Below, piece by piece: positions 27,921-40,800 of a DNA stretch of 64,000 nucleotides (position 1 is its first letter; each line of letters starts with the position of its first letter). The DNA lies in contig NW_019091369.1 of the NCBI RefSeq assembly GCF_001949145.1, positions 382,347-446,346 on the forward strand, read 5' to 3'. The DNA is from Acanthaster planci. Lineage: Eukaryota; Echinodermata; Asteroidea; Valvatida; Acanthasteridae. A program made the position numbers and the translations under genes. Under the pieces are notes generated by a model. That model was not told where the DNA came from, made no database searches, and saw nothing but the letters and a program-made list of their open reading frames with translations.

Positions 27921-30900
27921 GCATGACAGAAGAGAGCATTACAAGCATCGTGCCGCTTGGATAAAAAAAGACGAAAATCACAGCTAGCCGTGCATTACCA
28001 GATCAGATTTTTTTTTTCTTTGCAGCCACGCCTGTCATGGCAATTAATGTCAAGAGGAATGTCAGCAAAGGGGCGGCAGATCCAAACTCGACGAATTTGA
28101 CCTGAAAATCACGTATCTCCTTAGCAACGAGCTGTCTTTTGTCCTTACAGCCTATTTCTCACTCAGCAGTCTTTTTTTTTCTCTCTTTTTTCCTAACAAA
28201 GTATAGGCCTACGTCCATCGGTCAGACACTGTTTTTTTTTCCTTCAGGTTCTTTGTCTACAGTGCCATCGCCTCAGTTTTGTTGCTTCCTTTGGTTTTCT
28301 TCGTCATTATTGTTTCAATATCTTTCGTGATATTGTTTTTGCAATCCTCCGGTAATTCCCATCCAACATGTACTCTGTATGTGAACATCATTTGACGGTG
28401 TGCCCGAGTTCTCCCTATTAATATCTAGCTAGGCCTACATGTACGCAGCTCAATGTTCCGCAGGTTCCTTTTGTTTTGGATGTTAGTATATCTTGTCAAC
28501 ATAGTGGGTTTTTTTATTGTACCGTTCAGTTCAATGCTTTGAGAATATAATCTTCGAGCAGCTCCCCATAGTTTAATTTCCTTGCAGCTGGTGTTTCTGA
28601 AGTCATAGCCGACATCAAATCACATAGCGTTTACTTGACCGTAGACGAAAAAAATAAATTGAAAGAGTTCATATCTTGATTGTCCCGGCGACATCGTCAT
28701 TGAGCAAATTCCCCTACGCCTAAAAGCGCGGTTTTGCACTCTGAAGTAGCTTTTGTGCATTATCTCACGGTGCTCTATAATTGTAATCTCATTAACCCAG
28801 GCAATGAGAATCATGTTGCAAGGTAGACTGGTGCAGTGGCGCATTAATCGCACCTCCATGATCCCTGTCGTGGTTTTGAGCCACATACCGCCCGACCTGA
28901 CCCAGACACCGTATCCACTTGTACCATGCAACTGCCAACGCGCAAAGCAGCGACTCCAGTATGTTTTCACTACTTGTAATACCCCCAAAATGAAAAAGTA
29001 ACAAATAAATTGAAACCAAAACAATCATAGATGCTGCAAAGAAATGACTTTGAGATGACGACCTGTTTCATTTGGGCACGGCCAAGTCTCGAAAGAAAAC
29101 AGCTTCTCAAACCGACCGGAAGAATTTGATTTCTTGTTGTCTGTGTTGACCTCACCCATGCAGTACCCAACAGGACAAATATTTCGGTGGCGCGCCCTGG
29201 ACACAGTTTTTTCATTCTGGCCCACAATGATTTACGAGCTGCGTTTGCCTCGCCAAAAAAACCCTCATCCCCATAAACTGGCGGAGACAAACCAGAGACG
29301 GTAAACAGGTTTCCGCAGTGGCGGGAAGGGGGCTTACGTCATATCTCATCACGTGACCTTGTCCTTACCTTGATGATGACCCACTCCCCCGTGATGATAA
29401 CGGATGATGCTCATTTGGCAGCAAAGCGACGTGGTCGTGAATTACATGCATGATCAAAATGTTCACACGCTACACACGCGGGGTGGTAGGGGGAGCAAAT
29501 CTTGGCTCATATTGACTGACACTTTCAAGAAATTTCGTTTGCTTTGACTGGAGATTTCCTTGAGGCTTCATCGGTCCTTTTCCATTATTTTATTATTATT
29601 TTTTTTTTAAAGAGGTATAGGGACCAGGACCCAAAATGAATAACTGACGCCGAACAAGGCAAGGCACCAGGTTTTATGGATTATTTTTTTTAGTGTAGGG
29701 CCTTCTGAAAGGAATTTTAGTCCTTGCTTTTTTTCCTTCAGCCAGAGCGAAATCCAACTGCCCTGACTTTTGAATGTCTTTTGTGGTAAATAAGGATTCG
29801 ATTAGGCTTATGCGTCTATGCTCTGTATTCAAATATGATTAATAATTATACAAATAAAACGATTTCATATGATTGGAACAAAACAGAATTAGGCTGGGAG
29901 ATAGGTAATTCCTTTGGTCTTCCCTCCCCTTCCTGAGCCTACTTAACCGTTCACCCGACGAGGCCATGCGGTCCAGTGCTTTCCACCTAATCGTGATACT
30001 TGCCAGACGCGCTGAGTTTTCCGCAGGCTCACCGGCCAATGGCCGGGCGACCTTGCTCAGCAGCGCACGCGGGAAACGTTAGTGGCCCGGTAACCCTCAT
30101 GACGGTGTGTTGAGCATCAGCCGAGGTGTGAAGTATGATGTCCATTGGATCCGGCCGGTTGGGCTGGATCGCACACGAGAGAGCAAGTGTATGGGACGAC
30201 CGTCACAAATAGGGAAGGAAATACACGAGAGGCGTTGACCGACAGCTGCAAATTATCTCTTTTCACAACTGAAATTTTATGGTCTGCAAGAACTTTTGTT
30301 GAAGGGATTGTGCGTGTTAATTGGAAACTAATTGTTTGAAAACTAACTGTTTCATTTTCAAGTTGGCAGACACATCAATATTTTAGGCCTTTTCATTATT
30401 TTTACATGAAGTTGAAGATATATTGAAATAAACTCAAGTAAGGGAAACAGGTCAGAAATGAAAATATGTAAAGCACACGGATAACGGAGAATAAGACTTA
30501 GCGAATTAGTGTAGTTCCTCAAGTTAATTAATTTTTAACAATTATTTTTTATAGTTTCCGTGACAGTTTCACTACGCTGAATTAAAAAAGTCTACCGGAG
30601 CTATGTTGGCAATACAATTTGCGTTTGAAATACAATTTGCGTTTTCTTCATTAAATATCTATTGTTTTTCGGACAGCCTTTGGCCTGGCGAGCTTGATTA
30701 ATGAGCGAAATTCATCTCACGTGCAGCAGAACCAGGGGACACGTCCCCGATAATGCTTTGGAGAGACGGCCTGACATGGGTTCGATGGCACCATTTCCCG
30801 CATCCCGCGGAGCCCTAGCCTCACGCCTGCTCACAAATATACACCACCGTCTTCTTTGGACTAGACGCAGTGCCAACCGCTAATGACTCTCAGCGCGCAA

Positions 30901-31299
30901 GATGATCTGCGGCCAACACCATACTTCGCACCTAATTTGTAGGTGACACCGACTATGGTTGTTGAAGGTTAAACGAACAGCGTGTAATTCGTAGCTTTTT
31001 AAATATACACGCGTAGCGGGCACCAAGCAACGATCCCCCAACCAGAAGACATATCTCTCACCCTGTCAGGATTTACTATGCTGGACAATATCGCTATAAT
31101 TTAAGTTTATGGTCTAAAAGATAGTAAGTTAAGAAGTGAAGAGGGCTGTCTATTTGGCTGCGTAAATTCAAACGAAGCATACATCGTAAATTTAGTGTGT
31201 TTCTCTTGCTGGCTGCATGCGCTATCATTCCAGCTTCTTCCTCACATGCTTGCTAGGCTGCGAAGTCGTAAACGCACTGACATATATATTGTCTAGATT

Positions 31300-32850
31300 C
31301 CATAAATATGAGCGGATTAGAAAGTGCAAACACTTTGACTTGTGGCTGTAGTACTTTTTCCCGTGCCCACAGCAAGCCTCACTGTAGTTTGGTTTGTAAC
31401 CTCGCAAGCGTGAAGCCGTTATCTATTTGTCAGATGCAAGTGGTAACGCGCGGGCGATTCGTAGCGAATTTCCCTTTAACTCGCAGACACGTGTTTATTG
31501 AGCCTTTCATGAGTCCCGATCTGCTAGATTGTATTGCCCATTATAATTGGGGTGACATTTTGTTCAGCGTGTTTGAATTAGTTCGTGTAACCCCGACGGG
31601 TATATTTGCCGTCTGTCATAAACTTCCCGCCCACTTTTGGCGCTCAAACTTCAGGCAAAATTCTTTTTCTCCTGATTCAGTCGGACAACTTTGAATCTCA
31701 AGGATGCAGTTATGAAGACGGGGCTAATTGAATTATATTTCAAATTGAAATGTAGACGGAAATGTGTCCCCATACAGTGACAATTGCACCTAACTGCACA
31801 CGGATGACAGTTGCAGCTGTGTTTTCCAACGAAAACTCCATCACAAGAAGGGCCAAATTTGTTGCTCGTTAGGACGCAGCGTTTGAAGCAACCCGACCGG
31901 GCGGCAGCGACCGGGGGCCCAAAGTCTATGTTTACCGTGCTGAGAGATTTCCAACACGCTGACGATAAAAAGACAATTTTGGTGTGAAAATGACCGACGT
32001 ATTGCGGCGCTTAGCCTACCCGGTCTGTTTGTACGGACCTCGAAGTGAGTTAAAAGTGGACGCGGCATGCCTTTGACGCGATGCCGTTTCGATACCAATT
32101 CAACATCCGCGCCGCCTGTATCACTGTAATGTCCCACGCAGGTTCTAGCCATGACTGTTGACAAATCGTTTAACCTCTGCTTGAAAAAAAAAACCACAGA
32201 GGCTTTACCGACTTCCCCCTCTTTTGTCGCAGCAAACAACAAAATTTCCGTCAAATGTCAATATCAAATTATCATTGCCAGCGTCACAGACAATAGGAAA
32301 CAAATGAACTTGTGTGCAAAGGCACCAATTAATCGGGCCTACCACGAGGGTTCAGCACCAAAGCCGCCAGGCCACAATGAAAAGGTGGCTATATTTTATC
32401 TCGTGTTTGTCACATTGGTCCAATATGCGGTTCCTATAACATTCCCCCAAATCGTCTTTCCAGTGCGGGATTTACGGGTGCACCCCGACCACAATCAAAC
32501 ATGTATAATATGCGATGTTATTGCCCCTGTTACATGTTATTTCCTCCCATTAAAAGAAAGCTCTTGGGCCATCAAGGCAAACTGCAGACTGAGTTCACTA
32601 GACGATGTATCATCGACGAACCGAAGCAACGGCAGTGAAGCGGTTTGTGGCGACTCGGTCGCCGACGGCACGTTTGTTCGTTCCACCGTTCTCAGCATGG
32701 TGCATTGCTGCAACAGTACTGTGGACGAAGGCTATGGGGAGCCAATGTACGTAGGTCGATAATTTCATCAAAAGGGAGAAAATCACGCAAAAAGCCCCCA
32801 AAAGCGCGTCACTAAGGATTGCTCGCGATTTCACAGAACAAAACAACACC
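31300..32850. other. Stop-poor segment of unknown nature
   Basis: Several open frames on both strands cluster here, including 203 codons at 32151-32762 (+), 137 at 31841-32254 (-) and 128 at 31308-31694 (+). I recognise no domain, signal peptide or splice pattern in any of them. A reading frame of 203 codons is longer than typical chance frames in this window but not decisive. Could be a regulatory island or an unrecognised transcript. Confidence 0.25.
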
Positions 32851-34730
32851 GCAGCAAAATACTGATATTCTCATTATAATAGTATACTATTTGGCCTTAA
32901 ATTGTCTTCTTTTACGTGGGAATATACCATTAAGGTAAAAAAAAAGTTGAAGGTATATCCGACTAGGTGCTTTTGTGCAGGCGTGTATGCTATCAGTAGG
33001 CCTCTGTTTATTGGACTTAAGCTACGCACTTCATTGTTCAGTGACAGCGAGCATGACGGTGTCATCCTGACCAGGTTGTGTTCACAAGTTGACGAGACTG
33101 TTTTTTGTGATGAAATCCACAGAATTTATAATCTCTCCGGTCTGGTTTATTTAGTAATTTCCTGTGTCTGTCTAGCCGTTCTGCATAGGTCAGACGAAGA
33201 TGAGTAACACGTGGTCATGTTTATCTCCTTCGGGTTGGGGGGTTCAAGTTTAGGTCGGCTATAGGAGAAACTCCGCCAAGTGCATTGGCCCGATTTCTTG
33301 TTACATCACTAAGTTCAGCCGTGGCCAGAATATGCTGATGCGTTTACGGGCAAACAGAGATGGGAAGGTGCACACTTTGATTTAGTTTCATTTAACTGTA
33401 GGCTACTCAGTATTTCAAATGGAGACAAAAAAAATTACCCTATAGGGAAAAAAATCAACATGTCATTTTAGTGAGCCCTGCTTCAAATCAAGGATGTATC
33501 GCTATTAAAGCTGACCAGTTCACGGTCGAGAAAATGGATGCGCATGACTGGAACACCGCGAGGTTCAAGGTTTTTTTTTAAACATATCTCATCATGGTTC
33601 CTTTCAAATGACCTTCAAAGGGGATGCTTGACAAATTTACTAAACAGTCTTCAGTCTTTCACCGATTTAGAACATGGATCCAGAAGACAAAGAAGACCAG
33701 CTTTGTTGTGAGTGGACCCATGCATTGAGTCCCGCTCCCCCCCCCAGAAAATGAGCCATTGAGCTCCTCCTCCAGACAGGAGAATTCGAAATACAAGGTT
33801 GGCGCGTTGTGGTTAGGTAGCAGCCAAAGCGCGCGTACATGCATTCCACGTAGTTGTACATTACAGGAAATAAATTAACCGGGAACCAATTTTTTTTCCA
33901 AGTGTCTCCTTAATACTTCCACTGATACACACACAATTCATAATACCAGTCTCAATGACAAATGTGTACAACTCATAATCCCATTTAGGTTTTTTTTTTA
34001 TCCACCGGCACAAGATTGATGTGAAACACGACAGTCTCGAAACATGAATAATAAATCTATAATGTCTCCGGTATAACACCTGTATCAGAAGTACAAAAAC
34101 AGTACGAAACGAAACTGTAACTGCTACATGTGTGGGTTCATTTTTCCCTTCTTGATGTGTACATTCGTTTGTGCTGCATATGTTGGAGAAATAAAACGTA
34201 TCATTCACCCACTAACTTCACTTAATCATAAATGTCTATGATGAAGGCAGATGGACCTATTCAAATCTTTCTCCAACGCCTCATAGTTCAATATTAAATT
34301 TCAGTGTTAATTAAGCCATCAAAGTTGTTCGATATTTGTCCAATGCAGTTAATAAAGACTGCAAAGATTTTTAATTCCTCTTTAATTATTTGTTTTTACA
34401 TATTAGAACAACTAAAATTAATACATGCTGTATTCATTTTGTTATGTGGCAGGAACATTACGTTTCCATTTTTCGATACAATATTATTACGAAATACGTG
34501 ACGGTGTGGTTTTTGTTGGTTTTTTTGCAGATCTATACAATTGTAACATACACGAACAGTGAGGGGGGGATTTTGTACAAATCGTGAGCAGGATATGTAA
34601 ATCTGAATCACTCACAATGTTTTGAATTTTGTTTTGTGTCTTTTAGAGTTAAGTGATACTGCATGCAACAAACGCTATTTTTTTGCATTACCGACTCAGT
34701 ATCATTCCACATGCATAGTCTCCTTTACAG

Positions 34731-34736
34731 TTTATT
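34731..34736 (-). terminator. Candidate poly(A) signal for Hox gene B
   Basis: TTTATT on the plus strand (AATAAA on the transcript strand), about 564 bp past the stop codon. It is the first canonical hexamer I see downstream of exon 2 and would give a 3' UTR of roughly 0.6 kb. Support is motif and position only. Confidence 0.3.
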
Positions 34737-35299
34737 CGACGTGTAGGCTACGAACAACTTTCAAATTGGGACCTTGTAGTAGCGCATAAGAACTTGTACA
34801 AAATTGGACCAACGTGACTAAAACTAATGGAACGGGTCCAGAATAATCTTTGTGTTCTCGTTTTCGGGATAAGCCTACCGTTCATCCTCACCGAGAAAAG
34901 GGGGAAAATGTCACTCACATACAGCTGCATCATTTCACCTATGATAGGACTCTCTACAACATGGGGGGAGACAGCTAATGAATTTCTCACTAGAGAACCA
35001 AATCCCAAGCGAACGAAACACGACACGCGGCCAATTTTTTGGTGGGGGAGAGGACAAGAAACTGTCGATATATCTTGGGCGATACTCGCAAGCGTGACGT
35101 GTAGGTTATTACACGGTCAATATAATATGATTCGGCCTTCTGAGGGGAAATTCACCAGGCGTCCGGGTCACGTGACCGCCCCAGAACAACCCCATCCGCC
35201 ATGTTCTGTTTCGAAGGGAGGCGAAGAAGCCAGAAGGCACGCTCCTGCGACGCAACGTTCGGGATTCAACTTTACAGTCGGCGCGGTGCGTGGCACCCA

Positions 35300-35683
<384 letters not shown>

Positions 35684-36989
35684 TCAGTCCGACACCCACT
35701 TCATCCACACACTTTCGGGAACATAATCGGGGTCAGTTTCATATTCACGCGTCTTTTACAATCCATTACAACAACAACAGGGTGTGTCCTTGCCATCTAT
35801 GGAAGAAATACCCACCCGCATTTGCTAAAACTAACTTTTTCCAAGGTTTACCCCAAAAGTCTCTTTTTTCGAGGTGCGCTAAACGATAATAAACAAAAAC
35901 CCATGCACAGTAGACAATTCCAAATATCAATATCAATGTCAAAAGTGAATTATTTTACTTCTTTGCCGAACAAAGACTTACGGTAGTAAAAATACGTTCT
36001 TAGCTGGACAACGTTGCCTTCGAGCAATCAATGGGTGTTGACAATAAATATACCGACAACATTGTTCTGACTTGTTTTACATGTAACTTAATTCCTCGAT
36101 TTGTATATACCGGCTTTACACGACACGGTTCAGCAACATGCTCGCGGTGACAAACGTTTGGCAGACCCGTGTGCCTGGGGCCCTTTTCCCGCTAGAATTT
36201 CCCCTGCAACCTGGAGGTGTCGGTGTCATACAGAATTTGCGGAAAGTCCTTAAATACGCCACATGTGATCCGCACTTGGGACATCTCGGCAAAGTGGGGT
36301 GGCCGTATGATCATTTTACGTCTTTTGTTTGGTTTTCTTCCGCGATGCTTTCCCGCACGGCAAAGCGCTCTCTGAAAGTTTTGCTTTTAAAATCAAACGA
36401 GCATTTTCTCTTCAAAATATTATCTACGTGTGGATAATCATCACCGTTGCTTTACTAGAGTCCAACAGGAACAGATGTGGGCCTACAAAGAAAATACAGC
36501 CCTTAATATTGGCTTCCATATCTGATGTTTTTTATGGTCATTTTATGTATATTTTGTTGATATTTGTTGTTCAGTAGTTTCTCGTCCGAATGTGGTTTTG
36601 AGACTGATCCGCCTTGGAAACCCGCTGTGGGTTTTGTTCAATTTCACGTGGCCAAGTCCAAAAAAAGCAAACATCGCTCATCCTGATTTATAATCACTGA
36701 AAATTAACTGATATGAACATTTGAAAAGCATATGATTTGTATGTGATATTGCTCGATGAAAATTTCAAGTGACAAAGTAGTGACATGCATGGCCTTCGTG
36801 TTCCAACCAAACGGCAAAACGAAGAAACACAGCATGTCACATTTCGTGTTGCAAAACTCAAGCAATTCCCTTTCCTCTTTAAGGTATAGCCTTAGGTTTA
36901 AAGTCTCCACACATATAAACATATAACAATGTTAAATTTAAAAACAAAATCTCTGTTGAGAACATGCACAAACAGCTACTACATCACCT

Positions 36990-37205
36990 CTTAGCCGTTA
37001 TTTACTTCGAGGTGGTGTGCACAGCCACGCTGATAATCACCGGGTCGCCAGGTTCAACGTCTCGGGACCCCGGCCGCGTCGTGCCCCATAAATTACCCGC
37101 CAGAAACCTCGCGCGACCTGGTTTTCGCCCGCTGCTTGGGTTTTTTTGTCTTTCCCTGGTGGTTCAAATTTCCAGGAGGTTTGTTTGCCGAGGAAGAGGG
37201 TCTCC
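36990..37205. other. GC-rich island in the intron of Hox gene B
   Basis: GC-rich stretch in AT-rich intron, containing CCCATAAATTA at 37085-37095. Candidate intronic enhancer, by composition and motif only. Confidence 0.3.
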
Positions 37206-37699
37206 AAGTTTTTTAGATGACAAATAAAAGCATTTTTACGAGCCCCTTGGGTAGCTGGTCAGCTCCGATGCGGTCACCACTAGACGGTTGACATAGTTAT
37301 TTTTTCGGACCTGACCCTAACTAATAAGTTACCCTATTTTTTTATTTTTTTTATTATTTTAATTTGTTATCAAGTATCCAATTGGAGTTGGACTGGCGCT
37401 ATACTTTCAAGAGCACGACCGCTTTCAAGAGCATGAGTTCAGGAACATAGAGGCTACATGAGGTTCCATCTTAATTTCAAAAGTTGTGAATTTTTCCCAA
37501 CTCTTAAATGAATCATCGTACACAGTGATTTAAAAAAGAAAAAAGGCAATACACCAAATTATCGAGCCTGGGGCATGTGATTCGCACCTCGTGGTCGGAA
37601 ACAGAACAAACTTGCGTTTGTCAGCCCGCCATTGCTTCAGCTCATGTGTAGTTAAAGTTAAGGATTTTCCTCTCAGATTTACTAGGCCCATTACTTTAC

Positions 37700-37700
<1 letters not shown>

Positions 37701-37757
<57 letters not shown>

Positions 37758-37808
37758 GATGATGATGATGATGATGATGTTGTTTGTTGTTGTTGTTCTT
37801 GTTGTTTG
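37701..37808. repeat. (GTT)19(GAT)7 compound microsatellite
   Basis: GTT x19 at 37701-37757, GAT x7 at 37758-37778, then imperfect GTT to about 37808. In one frame it reads as poly-Leu/poly-Met, which is not a gene. Confidence 0.97.
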
Positions 37809-40800
37809 TAGAAAGAAAAAGAACTTGTGATATTTAGTGCTTTGCTCATATAAGCTTATGCTTCATGCTAATGGAGAGCTGTTCAGCCACAGTAACGCAA
37901 GCTAGTGAGAGACCATTTTGCCTGCCTTCAAAGCCAACATGATCTTTTGGGTAGAATCGGTATTCAGATAAAGGTGAATGCCAGGTGTAAAAATCTATAC
38001 ATTTTACTGCAAAGTGAAAGGAAACTTCCTGCGTTTGCTTACATCAGATTCAACTGGAGTGCCATGGCTTTTGTGCAGTCATTTCCCTTTCTTCCAAAAG
38101 GAAAGAGCAGAAGTAAACTACTGCAGTATACTCGAAAGCACTTTGACGGCACGGTTAAAACCAACAAAGAAATATTCACAAATCGTTACAAGGAATAAAA
38201 GGTGACCTGTCTGTTTGTTGTTTTAACACACTCCTTTCTTGTTGTGAAAGAGACTGTAAATCAATTCGTTGTATCCGTCTAAACGGGGCAATCACACGAA
38301 AGTTTGGATTTATCATTTAAATCCTCTATAGGTAACACTTACACGAATACTTGTCTTTCGAACCTGCACGAACCGAAACCTGTTATTTTCACTGGTGCCA
38401 TGTTTACAGATTGCTATTATTAGTTCCTGCTGATGGTTGTTAAAATAATTTGACTGGTGAACGCCATTCATCACACGAGTCAATAATTCCATGTGCACCG
38501 ACAACTATTTCGCTGGTATATGCTTTGCGTTATTTTTAACATTTATTTTTAATTTTTTTCCATGCACCTGCTTTGGAGATTGAAACAGAACAGCGATTTT
38601 AGAAATTCCAAAGTGAGGGATAATGTTGACGGTGCGAAAATGCCGAACAAGGGTAAGCCCTTTGTCGCATCTATTTTTTAACTCACGCGTTGACAGAAAT
38701 TTACCGGGAACGGGTGGGTTTTTCTAACAGGGAAGCAGAAAAGAAATTCTTCCCCGGGTTTCACGCAAATCGTAAGTCGGGTTCAAAAGGAGTTACAGCA
38801 ATGATTGTGAATGTTGTTCTGATTATCAATGATAACCAGCAAGTGCAGCCTTTTTACGCAAGGGTTAATTTCACGTGCGTGTGGTTCAGAAATTCATTAC
38901 GTAGGCCTATATAATTCTGGGTATTCCATCCATTACTGAAAAAAATACTGAATACCTTTCAATGGTATCATTACAAGAAAAAATGTGGCGTCCTACTTTC
39001 TCAAAGCCTCAGGGAACTCCAACTTTTGCTTTTTTTGGAACCACTTTAAAACAATGAACACTTTGCAGTGTCAGGGCGTGCAGGGAAAGGGGATACTAAC
39101 CAAAGAACTGGTGTATTGATTAAAGTTATGAAAAGAACTTGAGTACTGTCAGTTATGGTTATACATCATAATGAGTAGCTTTAGTAGCTTTCCTATGTGA
39201 AACAGTGATGGTCTTCCGGCTATATAATGCATGACTTACGTACTGAGGACAACCTCAAGGTTTACTCATAGAATCAGAGCACTTGGGCTTCTGTTTGGCT
39301 TCCCTGTTATGATTTTTAATCAGTGGTGTTCCATCACTCCAGACCGCAGAGACACATGCGAGACATTTACAGTGAGTTGATAATTAAAAGCCATTCTCGA
39401 AGATTCGCCAGCAGTTTTCAGGTTCACAGCGCGCATGTGTTAACTCTGGATTATCGTTGTTGATACAGTTTAAACGCTTCGTTGTATCATTCGTAGTTGG
39501 AGATCAGTGTCCAACAAGAAGGGTTCGACTGTTGATCAAGATAGAGCTTATATCAAAGTGTCATTATTATTCATTTTATAAACAAAATCTGAATCAAATG
39601 GATGCTGTGGGGGGGTTACACAGCTTACCTTTCACTTGTGCTGTAGTGGCAAAGACACAAAAAACACAAGTGTCAACAGCAATCTTTTGTCAGAAGAGTG
39701 CGATTGACTTGTTATGGGGTTTACGGCGATTTGAAAATCTCCTGTTCGACGAATCGCCGTGACTGACTGATTACTGTCGCTGATGACGATTGTATATTGA
39801 CTATTAAGCAATGATTTGACCAGATAGATCACACTCAGCTTAAGAGTAAAAATGGGCTGGGATCGTATTCGAGATTGCAACAATTCGGTACAGTATTTCA
39901 CACATTCTATTCGTCAATTTCCTTTCACCCAGATGAAAAAAAAATCATCTACGTTCACAAGTTTTCTTCAAAAGACGGGATACACATAAACAGAGTTGGA
40001 AAACTGCTTAACATATCCACTAGGGATATATTTGAATGTCAAATACTGTTCCTTGACTTCCTCTGTAAAACCTGAGAACATAGCCTACGTACCGGTAGCC
40101 CCACAGTTTGGTAGCTGTACCCCATTTCTCGAACGCGCAGTAAATTTTCATTAAATTACCCATTTGCCCGGGTGTAACCCAGCAGCAATAGAATGGCTTC
40201 CTTTGGCTCCCGCAAACTCGAGGCAATTGATCTTAGTTAGCCCCCAATTCGTAGTTCTTAAGTTTTTTTTTTCCTTCAAGAGCGAATTGAAAAGCGGGTA
40301 ACGGAATCTCCGAGTTGCCAAGATGTACGGTATTTTCACGAAGCTTCCAAAATGACAAATGGATCTGGTTGTATCCTAGATTTTAGCAAGCATGACATAG
40401 ATCAAACAAACTTTTGTGTTAAACTTGTGTCCTTTTGTGTTTCTTTGGTTCGTGATTCCGTTTGCGTTTGAAGTTACAACTCAAGTCCTTCAAACCGTGG
40501 TTCCACTGGTCCGGTTATTCTATTTCAGGACACGGCTTCCTGCGCAGTTTTCGGCCAGTCAGTTTCCACAACACCGTTTTAACCCCGTCCCTTTTCACTT
40601 CTGTGACCTTGAAAATAAACGAAAGCTTGAACGGGAAAAACTGTGGTTTCATGTGGATCTGACCTCTGTTTGATTCAAACGGCAGTTGGAATGGTACATT
40701 ATGGGTAAGTTTCCAAAAACAAAATTAAATAATTCAGAAAATACTTTCTGAATTGGTGCACAGTGGAGGAAGAACAATGTAGGTAAAGAAAGAAAAAGAA

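Larger units (their letters stand above)
14375..35299. other. Intergenic region between Hox genes A and B
   Basis: About 21 kb with no supported gene. The right end includes the gene B 3' UTR and the left end the gene A promoter. It holds AT-rich DNA with GC-rich islands (for example 27755-27920, 30690-30885), CTCF-like motifs near 18.9 and 22.3-23.0 kb, a cryptic tetranucleotide zone, a 120-bp duplication, G/C runs and several CAGTGGCG fragments. Intergenic DNA in Hox clusters is usually regulatory, but no enhancer can be proven here. Confidence 0.6.

Noticed and set aside
14375-35299. Possible Hox-cluster microRNA (miR-10 or miR-196 type)
   Set aside because: I looked for the miR-10 core ACCCTGTAGATCCG and saw none; these microRNAs normally sit at other places in the cluster.
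37591-37830. Frame with a long Leu then Met run
   Set aside because: It is the translation of the (GTT)n(GAT)n microsatellite.
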